From: Betaproteobacteria bacterium | GTDB lineage: Bacteria; Pseudomonadota; Gammaproteobacteria; Burkholderiales; Burkholderiaceae_C | DNA length: 13,174 bases | Reading direction: 5' to 3' | Assembly: GCA_009927195.1 (NCBI GenBank) | Contig: RFNL01000133.1 | Location: 1 to 13,174 of the forward strand | In this document: positions 6,578 to 13,174 of the stretch, piece after piece | How positions within the stretch are numbered: position 1 is the first letter of the stretch | Layout of the letters: every line of letters begins with the position of its first letter | Notes under the pieces: model-generated | The model's input: the letters and a program-made list of their open reading frames with translations, nothing else | Databases searched by the model: none | Told to the model about the DNA's origin: nothing | Program-made: the position numbers and the translations under genes

Positions 6578-7441
6578 ATGAAATTGTGCAGATTCAACGG
6601 CGGTCGTCTTGGCGTGGTTGAGGGCGAACAGGTGATTGATGTATCCGTGGTTTTGGATGCTTTGCCCACCATGCGATACCCCTTTCCCAAGCACGACGTG
6701 CTGATTGCCCAACTTGATGCGCTGCGACCCGCGATCGAGCAAGCCGCGCGAACTGGTCAACAGCATGCCGTCACTGCGGTGCATTACGACCCGCCAGTGG
6801 CCAACCCCGGAAAAATCATTGGCGCCCCCATCAACTACAAAGCACATGCCCAAGAAAGCGCCGAAGACAAAAACATTGGCCATGGTCGCGTCATCACTTC
6901 CATTGGCGACTGGGGCTTGTTTCTCAAAGCAGGAACCTCTTTGATCGGGGTGAGCGATGAGATCGTGTTGCGATTTCCGCAGCGGCGCAACGATCACGAA
7001 GTCGAGCTGGCGGTCGTCATTGGAAAAACCTGCCGCCAAGTCAAATCCGCTGATGCCATGGACCATGTGGCGGGTTACAGTTTGTCGCTGGACATGACCT
7101 TGCGCGGACCGGAATTTCAATGTTTCCGCAAGTCCATCGACAGTTATGCGGTGCTAGGCCCTTGGTTGGTGACCGCTGATGAGTTGCCCGACCCGAGCCA
7201 ACTCAACTTGTGGCTGCATGTCAATGGCCAGACGCGCCAAAACGCCAACACCCGTGATTTGATTTTTGATGTGCCCCGATTGATCGAATTTGCCTCCTCC
7301 TTCTATACCTTGCAGCCGGGTGACGTGATCATGACCGGCACCCCAGAGGGGGTGGGTCCAGTGGTGCCAGGCGACTGGATTGAAGCGGGTGTGCAAGGTC
7401 TGGGCACCTTGGCCATGCGCGTAGCTCCCCAATACGCCTGA
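6578..7441 (+). CDS. Fumarylacetoacetate hydrolase (FAH) family protein
   Basis: This 287-residue metal-dependent enzyme belongs to the FAH superfamily, which hydrolyses C-C bonds of acylpyruvates or isomerises and decarboxylates oxo-acids in aromatic breakdown. The core domain starts at GKIIGAPINYKAHAQES (about 78-94). Metal ligands are visible as Glu141 and Glu143 in HEVELAVVIG and Asp172 in SLSLDMTLRG. Lys117 and the TGTPEGVG loop (253-260) complete the active site. The first 70 residues form the small N-terminal domain common in this subfamily. The ATG is preceded by AAGG at a rather long spacing of 11 bases. It is the first gene of the presumed operon with the ABC importer and VOC genes, which supports a catabolic role. 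Acylpyruvate hydrolase, 2-hydroxyhepta-2,4-diene-1,7-dioate isomerase-type and 2-oxo-hydrolase activities cannot be told apart here. Confidence 0.9.
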   Translation: MKLCRFNGGRLGVVEGEQVIDVSVVLDALPTMRYPFPKHDVLIAQLDALRPAIEQAARTGQQHAVTAVHYDPPVANPGKIIGAPINYKAHAQESAEDKNIGHGRVITSIGDWGLFLKAGTSLIGVSDEIVLRFPQRRNDHEVELAVVIGKTCRQVKSADAMDHVAGYSLSLDMTLRGPEFQCFRKSIDSYAVLGPWLVTADELPDPSQLNLWLHVNGQTRQNANTRDLIFDVPRLIEFASSFYTLQPGDVIMTGTPEGVGPVVPGDWIEAGVQGLGTLAMRVAPQYA

Positions 7442-7466
7442 ATTTAGGAAAGTTCAGGCCGTTTTC
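7436..7466 (+). terminator. Hairpin between FAH and binding-protein genes (terminator/attenuator-like)
   Basis: GCCTGAA (7436-7442) pairs perfectly with TTCAGGC (7453-7459). Inner TTT/AAA pairing with one bulged G extends the stem to about 10 bp with a three-base loop. CGTTTTCC follows, a short U-tract. The stem covers the FAH stop codon (7439-7441). It could be a partial terminator, or an mRNA-stabilising processing element that sets the binding protein apart from the FAH gene in expression. Confidence 0.5.
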
Positions 7467-7496
7467 CAGAATCCATTTTTGAACCGGAGGCATCAA

Positions 7497-8660
7497 ATGA
7501 TTCGTACCCATCTGCTTTGGACCCGCCGCGCATTGCAAGCCGCTTTGCTCAGTGCCAGTGTGTTCGCCATGCCTGTGTGGGCGCAAAACACCATCAAAAT
7601 CGGCATGATCACCGACCGGGTTGGGCCAGCCAAACCCTATGCAGAGCCGGTGGCGGCAGGGGCGACGTACGCGGTCAAAGAGATCAACGCGCGTGGCGGC
7701 ATCTTGGGCCGTCAAATTGAGTTGTTGGTGGAAGACGATCAAGGCCGTGCAGATATTTCTGCCACAGCAGCGCGCAAATTGGTGGATGCCGGAGTGGTGT
7801 TCATTTTGTCGGTCTCTCTTTCAACGGCCACACAGCAAGCGCAAACGGTCACCCTGGAGACCAAAACCCCCCACCTCACCCCCTCCAATGGCGGAGACAC
7901 ATTGACCACCCAGGTCAACAACCCCAACTTTTGGCAAACAGGCCCATTGGGTTCGACCCAAATTGCCACGCTGTTGTCTTATGCAGGCAATCGCAATTAC
8001 AAACGCGTGGCTTTGATCACAGAAAACTCAGACCTGGGCCAACTCACCAATCGCTTTTTCAAGGCTGGTTTGGAAAAGGCAGGCATTCAAATCGTGGCCG
8101 AGGAAATGGTCCCGCGCGGATCCACATCGGCTGATGCGCAAATGCAAAAAATCCGTGCAGCCAACCCCGAGGCTTTGTTCATGACCGGTGTGGTCACCCC
8201 AGAGAACGCCTTGATCCTGCGCAGTTACCGCCAATTGGGCATGAAGATGCCCATCTTGGGCAACTACAACTTGTCGGTACCGGTTTACTCCAACGTGGCC
8301 AAGGGTTTGATGGATGGTGTCACCTTTGTGGATGCATTTGACCCCAACAAGGCCGAGACCAAGCGCTTCATTGAGGCTTACAAGAAAGACGTGGGCACCG
8401 AGCCCTACAACCTCAATGGCTATGGCTATGACGGTGTGATGTTGGTGGCCGATGCGATTCGCCGTGCGGGCGGCGTGGACAAAGACAAGGTGCGCGAAGC
8501 CATGCAAGCAACCAAAGGCTTTGTGGGTGTGATGGGTGCGGTGGGCTCCACCTACGGTTTTGCCGAGGGCAAGCGCACAGGTTTTGACACCAATGGCATG
8601 GTGGTGCGTGTTTACGAAGGGGACAAGCAGGGCAAGGTGGTTCACGTCGGCACCAAGTGA
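7497..8660 (+). CDS. Periplasmic substrate-binding protein of branched-chain amino acid-type ABC transporter
   Basis: This 387-residue HAAT-family (LivJ-type, peripla_BP_6) solute receptor acts in the periplasm. A Sec signal peptide (twin Arg at 10-11, hydrophobic core 12-25, cleavage near VWA|QN at 29) precedes the mature start TIKIGMITDRVGPAK, the typical first strand of the fold. Further family features are AVKEINARGGILGRQIELLVEDD (about 59-81), the S-T-A-T loop near 107-111, and NSDLGQ. The start at 7497 is fixed by GGAGG about six bases upstream. The ligand of such receptors ranges from leucine to amides, urea and aromatic acids; the enzymes encoded beside it argue for an aromatic or other organic acid. 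The permease gene begins 18 bases after its stop, so the importer genes are co-transcribed. Confidence 0.92.
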   Translation: MIRTHLLWTRRALQAALLSASVFAMPVWAQNTIKIGMITDRVGPAKPYAEPVAAGATYAVKEINARGGILGRQIELLVEDDQGRADISATAARKLVDAGVVFILSVSLSTATQQAQTVTLETKTPHLTPSNGGDTLTTQVNNPNFWQTGPLGSTQIATLLSYAGNRNYKRVALITENSDLGQLTNRFFKAGLEKAGIQIVAEEMVPRGSTSADAQMQKIRAANPEALFMTGVVTPENALILRSYRQLGMKMPILGNYNLSVPVYSNVAKGLMDGVTFVDAFDPNKAETKRFIEAYKKDVGTEPYNLNGYGYDGVMLVADAIRRAGGVDKDKVREAMQATKGFVGVMGAVGSTYGFAEGKRTGFDTNGMVVRVYEGDKQGKVVHVGTK

Positions 8661-8678
8661 AATGGGTCTTGGCCACAC

Positions 8679-9563
8679 ATGAACGATTTTTTTGAGTTGG
8701 TGGTGGGGGCCACGGCCAGTGGCTGTATTTACGGATTGGTGGCATTGTCGTATTTGCTGATCACGCGACCCACTGGCATCATCAACTTCGCAGTCGGTGA
8801 GTGGGCCATGATGGCCGCATTTGCCGGTGTGGTCATGCTCAACGATTGGAATTGGCCTTACCCGGTGGGCATGGCGATCATGGTGGTGATGATGTTTGCG
8901 CTCGGTTGGTTGACCGAGCGGCTGACCGTGCGCCCTCTGGTCGAAAAAGGAGCCCCCCCTTTGGCCCCCATCTTGTCTTTGTTGGGCATGCTGGTGGTTT
9001 TTCGCGAAAGCATCTCCATAGGTTTTGGGCCTGACCCACAACCTGTGCCCGCTGCCTTCGGCTTTGGTCGCTTGGAGTTGGGTTGGCTGGCCGGCTCCTA
9101 CCAAAGTTTTTTCACCATTGCCCTGACCCTGACGGTGTTTGCAGCGGCTTGGTTTTTTTTCGAGCGAACTTTGCACGGTAAGTCTTTTGAGGCTGTGGCG
9201 ATTGACCGGCGTGCTGCCGCATGGATGGGCATCCATCTGGGCCGTGTGACGGCCATTTCTTTTGCCATGGGTGCGGTGGTGGCGGGCGTTGCCGGTGTGC
9301 TGGCCGCACCCAATGTATCGGCCCACTACCTGATGGGCATGCCCTTGGCCATCCAGGGCTTTACCGCCTTGGTGATTGGTGGGGTGGGGCGGGTGGAGGG
9401 CGCTTTGCTGGGTGGATTGATCCTGGCTTTTGTCGAGCAAATGACGGTGCGTTACGCACCTGTGCCGCCTGGGCTGGCCATGGGGGTGCCGTTGTTGTTG
9501 TTGATTTTGTTTTTGCTGGTGCGGCCCAAGGGCTTGTTGACAGCACGAGAGGGCCGCACATGA
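8679..9563 (+). CDS. Branched-chain amino acid-type ABC transporter permease (LivH family)
   Basis: This 294-residue inner-membrane permease forms one half of the HAAT importer channel. Around eight hydrophobic segments are seen, starting at about residue 6. Family landmarks are GLVALSYLLITRPTGIINFAVGEW (about 20-43) and the cytoplasmic coupling segment AIDRRAAAWMGIHLGRV (about 171-187), followed by VAGVAGVLAAPNV. The C-terminal GGVGRVEGALLGGL and MGVPLLLLILFLLVRPKGL close the fold as usual. The ATG lies 18 bases after the binding-protein gene and has no strong ribosome binding site. Its stop codon overlaps the next permease start (ATGA). Start and length agree with the family. Confidence 0.92.
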   Translation: MNDFFELVVGATASGCIYGLVALSYLLITRPTGIINFAVGEWAMMAAFAGVVMLNDWNWPYPVGMAIMVVMMFALGWLTERLTVRPLVEKGAPPLAPILSLLGMLVVFRESISIGFGPDPQPVPAAFGFGRLELGWLAGSYQSFFTIALTLTVFAAAWFFFERTLHGKSFEAVAIDRRAAAWMGIHLGRVTAISFAMGAVVAGVAGVLAAPNVSAHYLMGMPLAIQGFTALVIGGVGRVEGALLGGLILAFVEQMTVRYAPVPPGLAMGVPLLLLILFLLVRPKGLLTAREGRT

Positions 9564-10528
9564 GGCGATCCTGGCCATGGTGGGCGGCATTGGTGCTGTT
9601 ATCGGCCTTGGCCTTTGGATTGGGGTCTTACCAGAACGATGTGTACCGCAAACTGCTGCTGTGGATCACCTTGGCCCTGGGCTACAACTTCCTATTTGGC
9701 ATTGCCGGTCAAGTCGCTTTTTCGCATTTCAGCTTTTATGGGCTGGGTGCCTACAGCGTGGTCATAGGCATCACTTACCTGGGCTGGCCCTTGCCTTTGG
9801 CCCTGTTGGCTTCGATGGTTTTTTGTGTCGCGGTCGCTTGGGCGGTGGCCTATCCTTCCACCCGCTTGGAGGGCTTTTACTTGGCCTTGGCCACCTTGGC
9901 CTTTGCCCAACTGTTCATTGTCGTGCTCAACGAAGGCGGGCAAATCACAGGTGGCACCGGCGGCTTGGCCAATTACCGATTGCCCGACGTGGGGGGATAC
10001 CGCATCCAAGGACCTGCCTATACGGTGGTCATTGTGGCGCTCATGCTGTTCACCTTTGCCGTCTTGTGGCGGTTGGACCGATCCCACTTTGGGCGCGCCT
10101 GCCGGGCCGCGCGTGACAACCCGGAGGCGGCTGCGGCCATGGGCGTGGATGTGCGCCGCACCCGCATCCTGGCTTACACGATCACCAGCACCTTGGCGGG
10201 CTTGGCGGGCATGGTCTATGCGTTTGTGGACAACACCGTCAATCCCAGCATATTTGGTCTGGAAAATGTGTTCTTGTTGCTGTTCATGATCATCATCGGC
10301 GGCATTGGTCGCGCGGCAGGGGCCGTGGTCGGTGCGGTATTGCTTTTTCTGCTGCCTTTTGTGCTCTCTCCATGGATCGGTCATCATCACGCCCTGGTGT
10401 TTGGTTGGGTGATGGTGTTGGTGGTGTTGTTCCAACCCAAGGGCCTGATGGGCCTGTGGGACCAGGCACAGCACTGGGGCCGCAAGCAGTCTCCGCAGCC
10501 AGCGGTCCAGGGGCCAACGCATGGCTGA
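9560..10528 (+). CDS. Branched-chain amino acid-type ABC transporter permease (LivM family)
   Basis: This 322-residue second inner-membrane permease pairs with the LivH-type subunit. The signature regions are GYNFLFGIAGQVAFSHFSFYGLGAY (about 41-65), ITGGTGGL (about 129-136), and the coupling helix ARDNPEAAAAMGVDVRRTR (about 188-206), followed by the AYTITSTLAGLAGMVYAF segment. FQPKGLMGL closes the last membrane segment, and a polar tail of about 25 residues follows. The start at 9560 overlaps the preceding stop by four bases, indicating translational coupling. A longer reading from 9221 would run through the LivH gene in another frame and is rejected. The gene ends with an eight-base overlap onto the ATPase gene. 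Confidence 0.92.
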   Translation: MRRSWPWWAALVLLSALAFGLGSYQNDVYRKLLLWITLALGYNFLFGIAGQVAFSHFSFYGLGAYSVVIGITYLGWPLPLALLASMVFCVAVAWAVAYPSTRLEGFYLALATLAFAQLFIVVLNEGGQITGGTGGLANYRLPDVGGYRIQGPAYTVVIVALMLFTFAVLWRLDRSHFGRACRAARDNPEAAAAMGVDVRRTRILAYTITSTLAGLAGMVYAFVDNTVNPSIFGLENVFLLLFMIIIGGIGRAAGAVVGAVLLFLLPFVLSPWIGHHHALVFGWVMVLVVLFQPKGLMGLWDQAQHWGRKQSPQPAVQGPTHG

Positions 10529-11306
10529 TGCCCAGCCTTTGCTTCAGGTGAAGGGGTTGACACGCCGCTTTGGTGGCCTGTTGGCCGTCTCTGCACTGGA
10601 CATGTCGGTGCATCGGGGTGAAATACTGGGCTTGATCGGGCCCAACGGCGCGGGCAAAAGCACCACCTTTGCCATGATGGCCGGGGCCATTGAGCCAACT
10701 GCGGGTGAAATGTATTTTGAAGGTCAATCCCTGAACGGTTTGCCCACCCATGCATTTGCTGCCCGGGGCATTGTGCGCACTTTTCAGCACAACAAACCTT
10801 TCGACAGCATGAGCCTCCAAGAAAACGTGATGGTGGGCATGCACAGCCAAGTCCCCCTGTCCCTGTGGCAAGTGGTGCTGGGCACAGCAAAAGCCCGCGC
10901 CTTTGAAAAACACGTGCATGAGAAGGCCTTGCATTGGATAGATTTTGTGGGATTGGGCGAATATGCCAAAGCCGATGTCCATACCCTGTCATTTGGCCAG
11001 GGCCGTTTGCTTGAAATTGCCCGTGGTTTGGCCGCACAACCCAAGTTGATGCTGTTTGACGAGCCAGCCGCAGGCCTCACCGCCACCGAATGCCTGCGCC
11101 TGGCCGACATCATCCGTGGCATCGCAGCCCAGGGCATTGCAGTCTTGTTGATCGAGCACGACATGGCTTTTTTGATGGCCTTGGCCCATCGGGTGGTGGT
11201 GCTGAACTTTGGTGGAAAAATCGCAGAAGGCAGCCCCGCCCAGGTGCAAGCCGAGCCAGCGGTGGTCGCCGCTTACTTGGGGCAGTTAAAGGTGCCGCAT
11301 GCTTGA
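10521..11306 (+). CDS. ABC transporter ATP-binding protein (LivG family)
   Basis: This 261-residue cytoplasmic ATPase powers the importer. Walker A GPNGAGKST (40-48), Q-loop Gln89 in RTFQHNKPF, signature LSFGQ (156-160), Walker B LMLFDEP (176-182, catalytic Glu181) and the switch His213 in LLIEHDM are all present. The long helical insertion between Q-loop and signature (about 100-150) and the C-terminal GGKIAEGSPAQV mark it as the LivG subtype. The signature reads LSFGQGR, where LSYGQQR is usual, a mild variant. It overlaps both neighbours by eight bases. No active-site residue is missing, so it should be functional. Confidence 0.93.
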   Translation: MADAQPLLQVKGLTRRFGGLLAVSALDMSVHRGEILGLIGPNGAGKSTTFAMMAGAIEPTAGEMYFEGQSLNGLPTHAFAARGIVRTFQHNKPFDSMSLQENVMVGMHSQVPLSLWQVVLGTAKARAFEKHVHEKALHWIDFVGLGEYAKADVHTLSFGQGRLLEIARGLAAQPKLMLFDEPAAGLTATECLRLADIIRGIAAQGIAVLLIEHDMAFLMALAHRVVVLNFGGKIAEGSPAQVQAEPAVVAAYLGQLKVPHA

Positions 11307-12024
11307 GTTGATCCATGTCAATGCCAGTTACCACTCGGCACCGGTGGTGCAAGGTGTATCTATGCGCGTTGAAACCGGCGAAACGGTGGCCTTGATCGGG
11401 CCCAATGGCGCGGGCAAATCCACCCTGTTGGGCGCCATATCGGGCACGGTGCCCCAGCGGCATGGGCAGGTCTTGCTCGATGGGGTGGATCTGATGCCAC
11501 TGTACAGCCACGACATCGTGGCCCTGGGCGTGGTGCAAGTGCCCGAGGGCCGCCATGTTTTCGCGCCCATGACGGTGCAAGACAATTTGTTGCTGGGCTC
11601 AGTGGCTCTAAAGGACCGTCAGCGATCATTGCAAGACCGCTTTGATGCCGTCTATGCCTTATTCCCCCGTTTGGCTGAGCGTCGCTTGCAATTGGCAGGC
11701 ACCTTATCGGGCGGGGAGCAGCAAATGGTGGCGATTGGCCGGGCCATGATGTCCAAGCCCAAGGTTTTGTTGCTCGATGAGCCTTTCTTGGGCTTGGCCC
11801 CAAAGGTGGTGGAGGAGATCCGCCAGGCCCTCAATACCCTGCGTGGCGAAGGTCTGACCCTGATCTTGGTCGAGCAAAAACTCGACATTGCCTTGCCCTT
11901 CACCCGCCGAACCCATGTGATGATCAAGGGCCAGTTGGTCTTGGTCGAAAACAGCACTGACTTGATGAACAGCCCCGATTTGGGGCAACTGTATTTCCGA
12001 CTTTCACAACCCGCATCCGTATGA
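11299..12024 (+). CDS. ABC transporter ATP-binding protein (LivF family)
   Basis: This 241-residue second ATPase of the importer is expected to form a heterodimer with the LivG-type subunit. Walker A GPNGAGKST (34-42), the LivF-typical VPEGRHVFAPMTVQDNL (about 81-97) after the Q-loop Gln80, signature LSGGEQQ (136-142) and Walker B VLLLDEP (156-162, Glu161) are intact. The switch position is VEQK (191-194), with Gln in place of His as is usual in LivF proteins. The start overlaps the preceding gene by eight bases. The stop at 12024 lies 11 bases before the VOC gene, so the importer and the VOC genes are very probably on one mRNA. Confidence 0.93.
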   Translation: MLELIHVNASYHSAPVVQGVSMRVETGETVALIGPNGAGKSTLLGAISGTVPQRHGQVLLDGVDLMPLYSHDIVALGVVQVPEGRHVFAPMTVQDNLLLGSVALKDRQRSLQDRFDAVYALFPRLAERRLQLAGTLSGGEQQMVAIGRAMMSKPKVLLLDEPFLGLAPKVVEEIRQALNTLRGEGLTLILVEQKLDIALPFTRRTHVMIKGQLVLVENSTDLMNSPDLGQLYFRLSQPASV

Positions 12025-12035
12025 CAGGAGCCCCT

Positions 12036-12641
12036 ATGACCACAGCCCTTCGCGCCTCTCACCTGTTGCCACCAGCCACCCGTGGCATTCACCACCTGGC
12101 CCTCAATACCGACGACATGAAGTCCACGGTGGATTTTTATACCCGGGTCTTGGGGATGCCCTTGGTGCATGCCCTGCGTGTACCACCTGGTGTGGGAGTG
12201 GGGCCGGGCAACCGTGGGAACCCCCCGTTTGAAAACCTGCGCCACTATTTTTTTGATGCCGGCGGCGACACGCTGGTGGCCTTTTTTGAAATGCCCAAAG
12301 GGGCCAAACAAATCGGCGACCGCGATGCCTTGGCAGGCATGCAGCACTGCTCTTTCACCACCAGCAAATCCCAGTTCGATGTGTTGCACCAGCGCCTCAA
12401 AGACGAGGGCGTGTCCCTGATCGGCCCAGTGTTTGTGGGCGCACAAACCTGGTCCTTGTACTTTTTTGACCCCAACGGCATTCGCTTGGAGCTGTCCTGG
12501 CAGGAGCACGATGGCGATGATGTGCGGGTGGTCCAGCGCTGGACCCAAACCCAGGCCGAGGCACTCGAGGAGTTGAAAACCCTTCCGGTTGACGAGGCAT
12601 GGCTGTCTTCTGTCACCGCCCATTTGCCCGCTGCCCGCTGA
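12036..12641 (+). CDS. VOC-superfamily (glyoxalase/extradiol dioxygenase-like) protein, copy 1
   Basis: This 201-residue vicinal-oxygen-chelate metalloprotein has two betaalphabetabetabeta modules. Candidate metal ligands are His20 in GIHHLAL, Glu85 in AFFEMP, His104 in GMQHCSF, and Glu152 in DPNGIRLELSW, the standard VOC pattern. The FYTRVLGMPL stretch is the usual first helix. A C-terminal extension of about 45 residues follows the second module. The start at 12036 has AGGAG six bases upstream; an ATG at 12021 overlapping the preceding stop is possible but has no better signal. It resembles the following gene closely. In this operon it may be a ring-cleaving or C-C-acting dioxygenase, or an isomerase or lyase; the VOC fold alone does not decide. 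Confidence 0.87.
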   Translation: MTTALRASHLLPPATRGIHHLALNTDDMKSTVDFYTRVLGMPLVHALRVPPGVGVGPGNRGNPPFENLRHYFFDAGGDTLVAFFEMPKGAKQIGDRDALAGMQHCSFTTSKSQFDVLHQRLKDEGVSLIGPVFVGAQTWSLYFFDPNGIRLELSWQEHDGDDVRVVQRWTQTQAEALEELKTLPVDEAWLSSVTAHLPAAR

Positions 12642-12656
12642 CGCCGAGACCTGGCC

Positions 12657-13174
12657 ATGGACCACTTCACTCCCATCCGCGGATTGCACCATTTCGCCTA
12701 CCGCTGCCGCGATGCCGAAGAAACTCGCCGCTTTTACGAGGACTTGCTGGGCTTGCCGTTGACCCACATCGTGCGCGCCGACACCATTCCCAGCACGGGC
12801 GAACACTGTCCTTATGTGCATTTGTTTTTTGAAATGACCGACGGCAGTTCCGTGGCTTTTTTTGATTTGGGCGACCACATCGCCAGCGAGCCTTCACCCA
12901 ACACGCCGCGTTGGGTCAACCATTTGGCCTTGAGGGTCGATTCAGTGGATGCGGTGCACACCGCCTTGGCGCGCCTGCGCGCAGCTGGATTGGATGTGAT
13001 TGGCCCCGTTGACCACGATGGTTTTGTGGTGTCGATTTATTTCTTTGATCCCAATGGCATTCGTTTGGAATTGACCACGGTCACGGCCAGTGACCAGCAG
13101 TTGAAGGCATATCGCCAAGAGGCCAGGGCCAAGCTCGATGCCTGGACGGTCGAAAAAGCCCAGCGCCCAGTCGC
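12657..13174 (+). CDS. VOC-superfamily protein, copy 2 (runs off the window)
   Basis: This frame is open from the ATG at 12657 to the window end (172 complete codons), so the gene is partial at its 3' side. The VOC pattern is complete: GLHHFAYRCRDAEETRRFYEDLLG at the start (His12), AFFDLG (Asp70), VNHLAL (His89) and DPNGIRLEL (Glu138). It begins 15 bases after copy 1, with only a weak ribosome binding site. Copies 1 and 2 share the FY-x4-LG-x-PL, AFF, IGPV, YFFDPNGIRLEL blocks and are evident paralogues from tandem duplication. Candidate ligand 2 is Asp where copy 1 has Glu, and the intervening loops differ, so the two probably handle different substrates or successive steps. No stop is seen before 13174. 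Confidence 0.85.
   Translation, partial: MDHFTPIRGLHHFAYRCRDAEETRRFYEDLLGLPLTHIVRADTIPSTGEHCPYVHLFFEMTDGSSVAFFDLGDHIASEPSPNTPRWVNHLALRVDSVDAVHTALARLRAAGLDVIGPVDHDGFVVSIYFFDPNGIRLELTTVTASDQQLKAYRQEARAKLDAWTVEKAQRPV

Noticed and set aside
9221..9559. N-terminal extension of the LivM-type permease
   Set aside because: It runs in a different frame through the LivH gene, has no membrane or family character, and the ATG at 9560 gives the normal start with ATGA overlap.
8028..9590. A 520-codon minus-strand open frame opposite the binding protein and LivH genes
   Set aside because: It is antisense to two well-supported genes. Its product is rich in His, Gln and Arg with no domain character, which is a typical GC-rich codon-bias shadow.
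11652..12878. A 408-codon minus-strand open frame opposite the LivF and VOC genes
   Set aside because: It is the mirror of clearly coding plus-strand genes, with no recognisable motif and no plausible ribosome binding site.
1..13174. tRNA, rRNA, CRISPR array, intact insertion sequence or long direct repeats
   Set aside because: None was seen on reading both strands; the only mobile-element trace is the recombinase relic near the left end.

Overview
The window looks like a chromosomal segment of a betaproteobacterium, most likely order Burkholderiales, family Comamonadaceae or a close relative. This is inferred from the moderately high GC with strong TTG and GCC use, a branched-chain-type (Liv/HAAT) ABC uptake operon joined to catabolic genes, and the general look of the proteins. 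No rRNA, tRNA or CRISPR array is visible.

Layout. (1) Positions 1-1500 are clearly more AT-rich than the rest (roughly 40% GC by eye, against about 60%). They hold a decayed serine-recombinase relic (about 102-334), then an SPFH/band 7 membrane protein (350-1216) overlapping a short NfeD-like membrane protein (1213-1482). This looks like the edge of a horizontally acquired segment. (2) A minus-strand succinate-semialdehyde-type aldehyde dehydrogenase (1573-3012) follows, with its own rho-independent terminator. It is divergent from (3) a plus-strand group: a MetE C-terminal-domain-like zinc methyltransferase family protein (3143-4300), a shikimate/quinate dehydrogenase family protein (4322-5176) and a PagL-like lipid A deacylase family protein (5213-5800). 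(4) A minus-strand NADPH-dependent FMN reductase (5813-6367) converges on the PagL-like gene. It is divergent from (5) a long plus-strand operon: fumarylacetoacetate hydrolase (FAH) family protein (6578-7441), periplasmic binding protein (7497-8660), two permeases (8679-9563, 9560-10528), two ATPases (10521-11306, 11299-12024) and two tandem paralogous VOC-superfamily proteins (12036-12641 and 12657 to beyond the window end).

How the genes may work together. The ABC components form one complete HAAT-type importer. Its flanking by an FAH-family C-C hydrolase/isomerase and two VOC metalloenzymes, with a shikimate-dehydrogenase-like and an aldehyde dehydrogenase gene nearby, suggests uptake and breakdown of an aromatic or alicyclic carboxylate. 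The substrate cannot be named from sequence. Two hairpins are candidate control points of the operon, one before the FAH gene and one between the FAH and binding-protein genes.

The most unusual observations are the frameshifted and internally deleted recombinase relic beside the AT-rich band 7/NfeD pair, the NfeD-like protein that stops before its OB-fold, the His-x-Cys where PagL enzymes have His-x-Ser, and the Asn-His-Asp where AroE proteins usually have Asn-Thr-Asp. I see no clearly new multi-gene defence or mobile system here.
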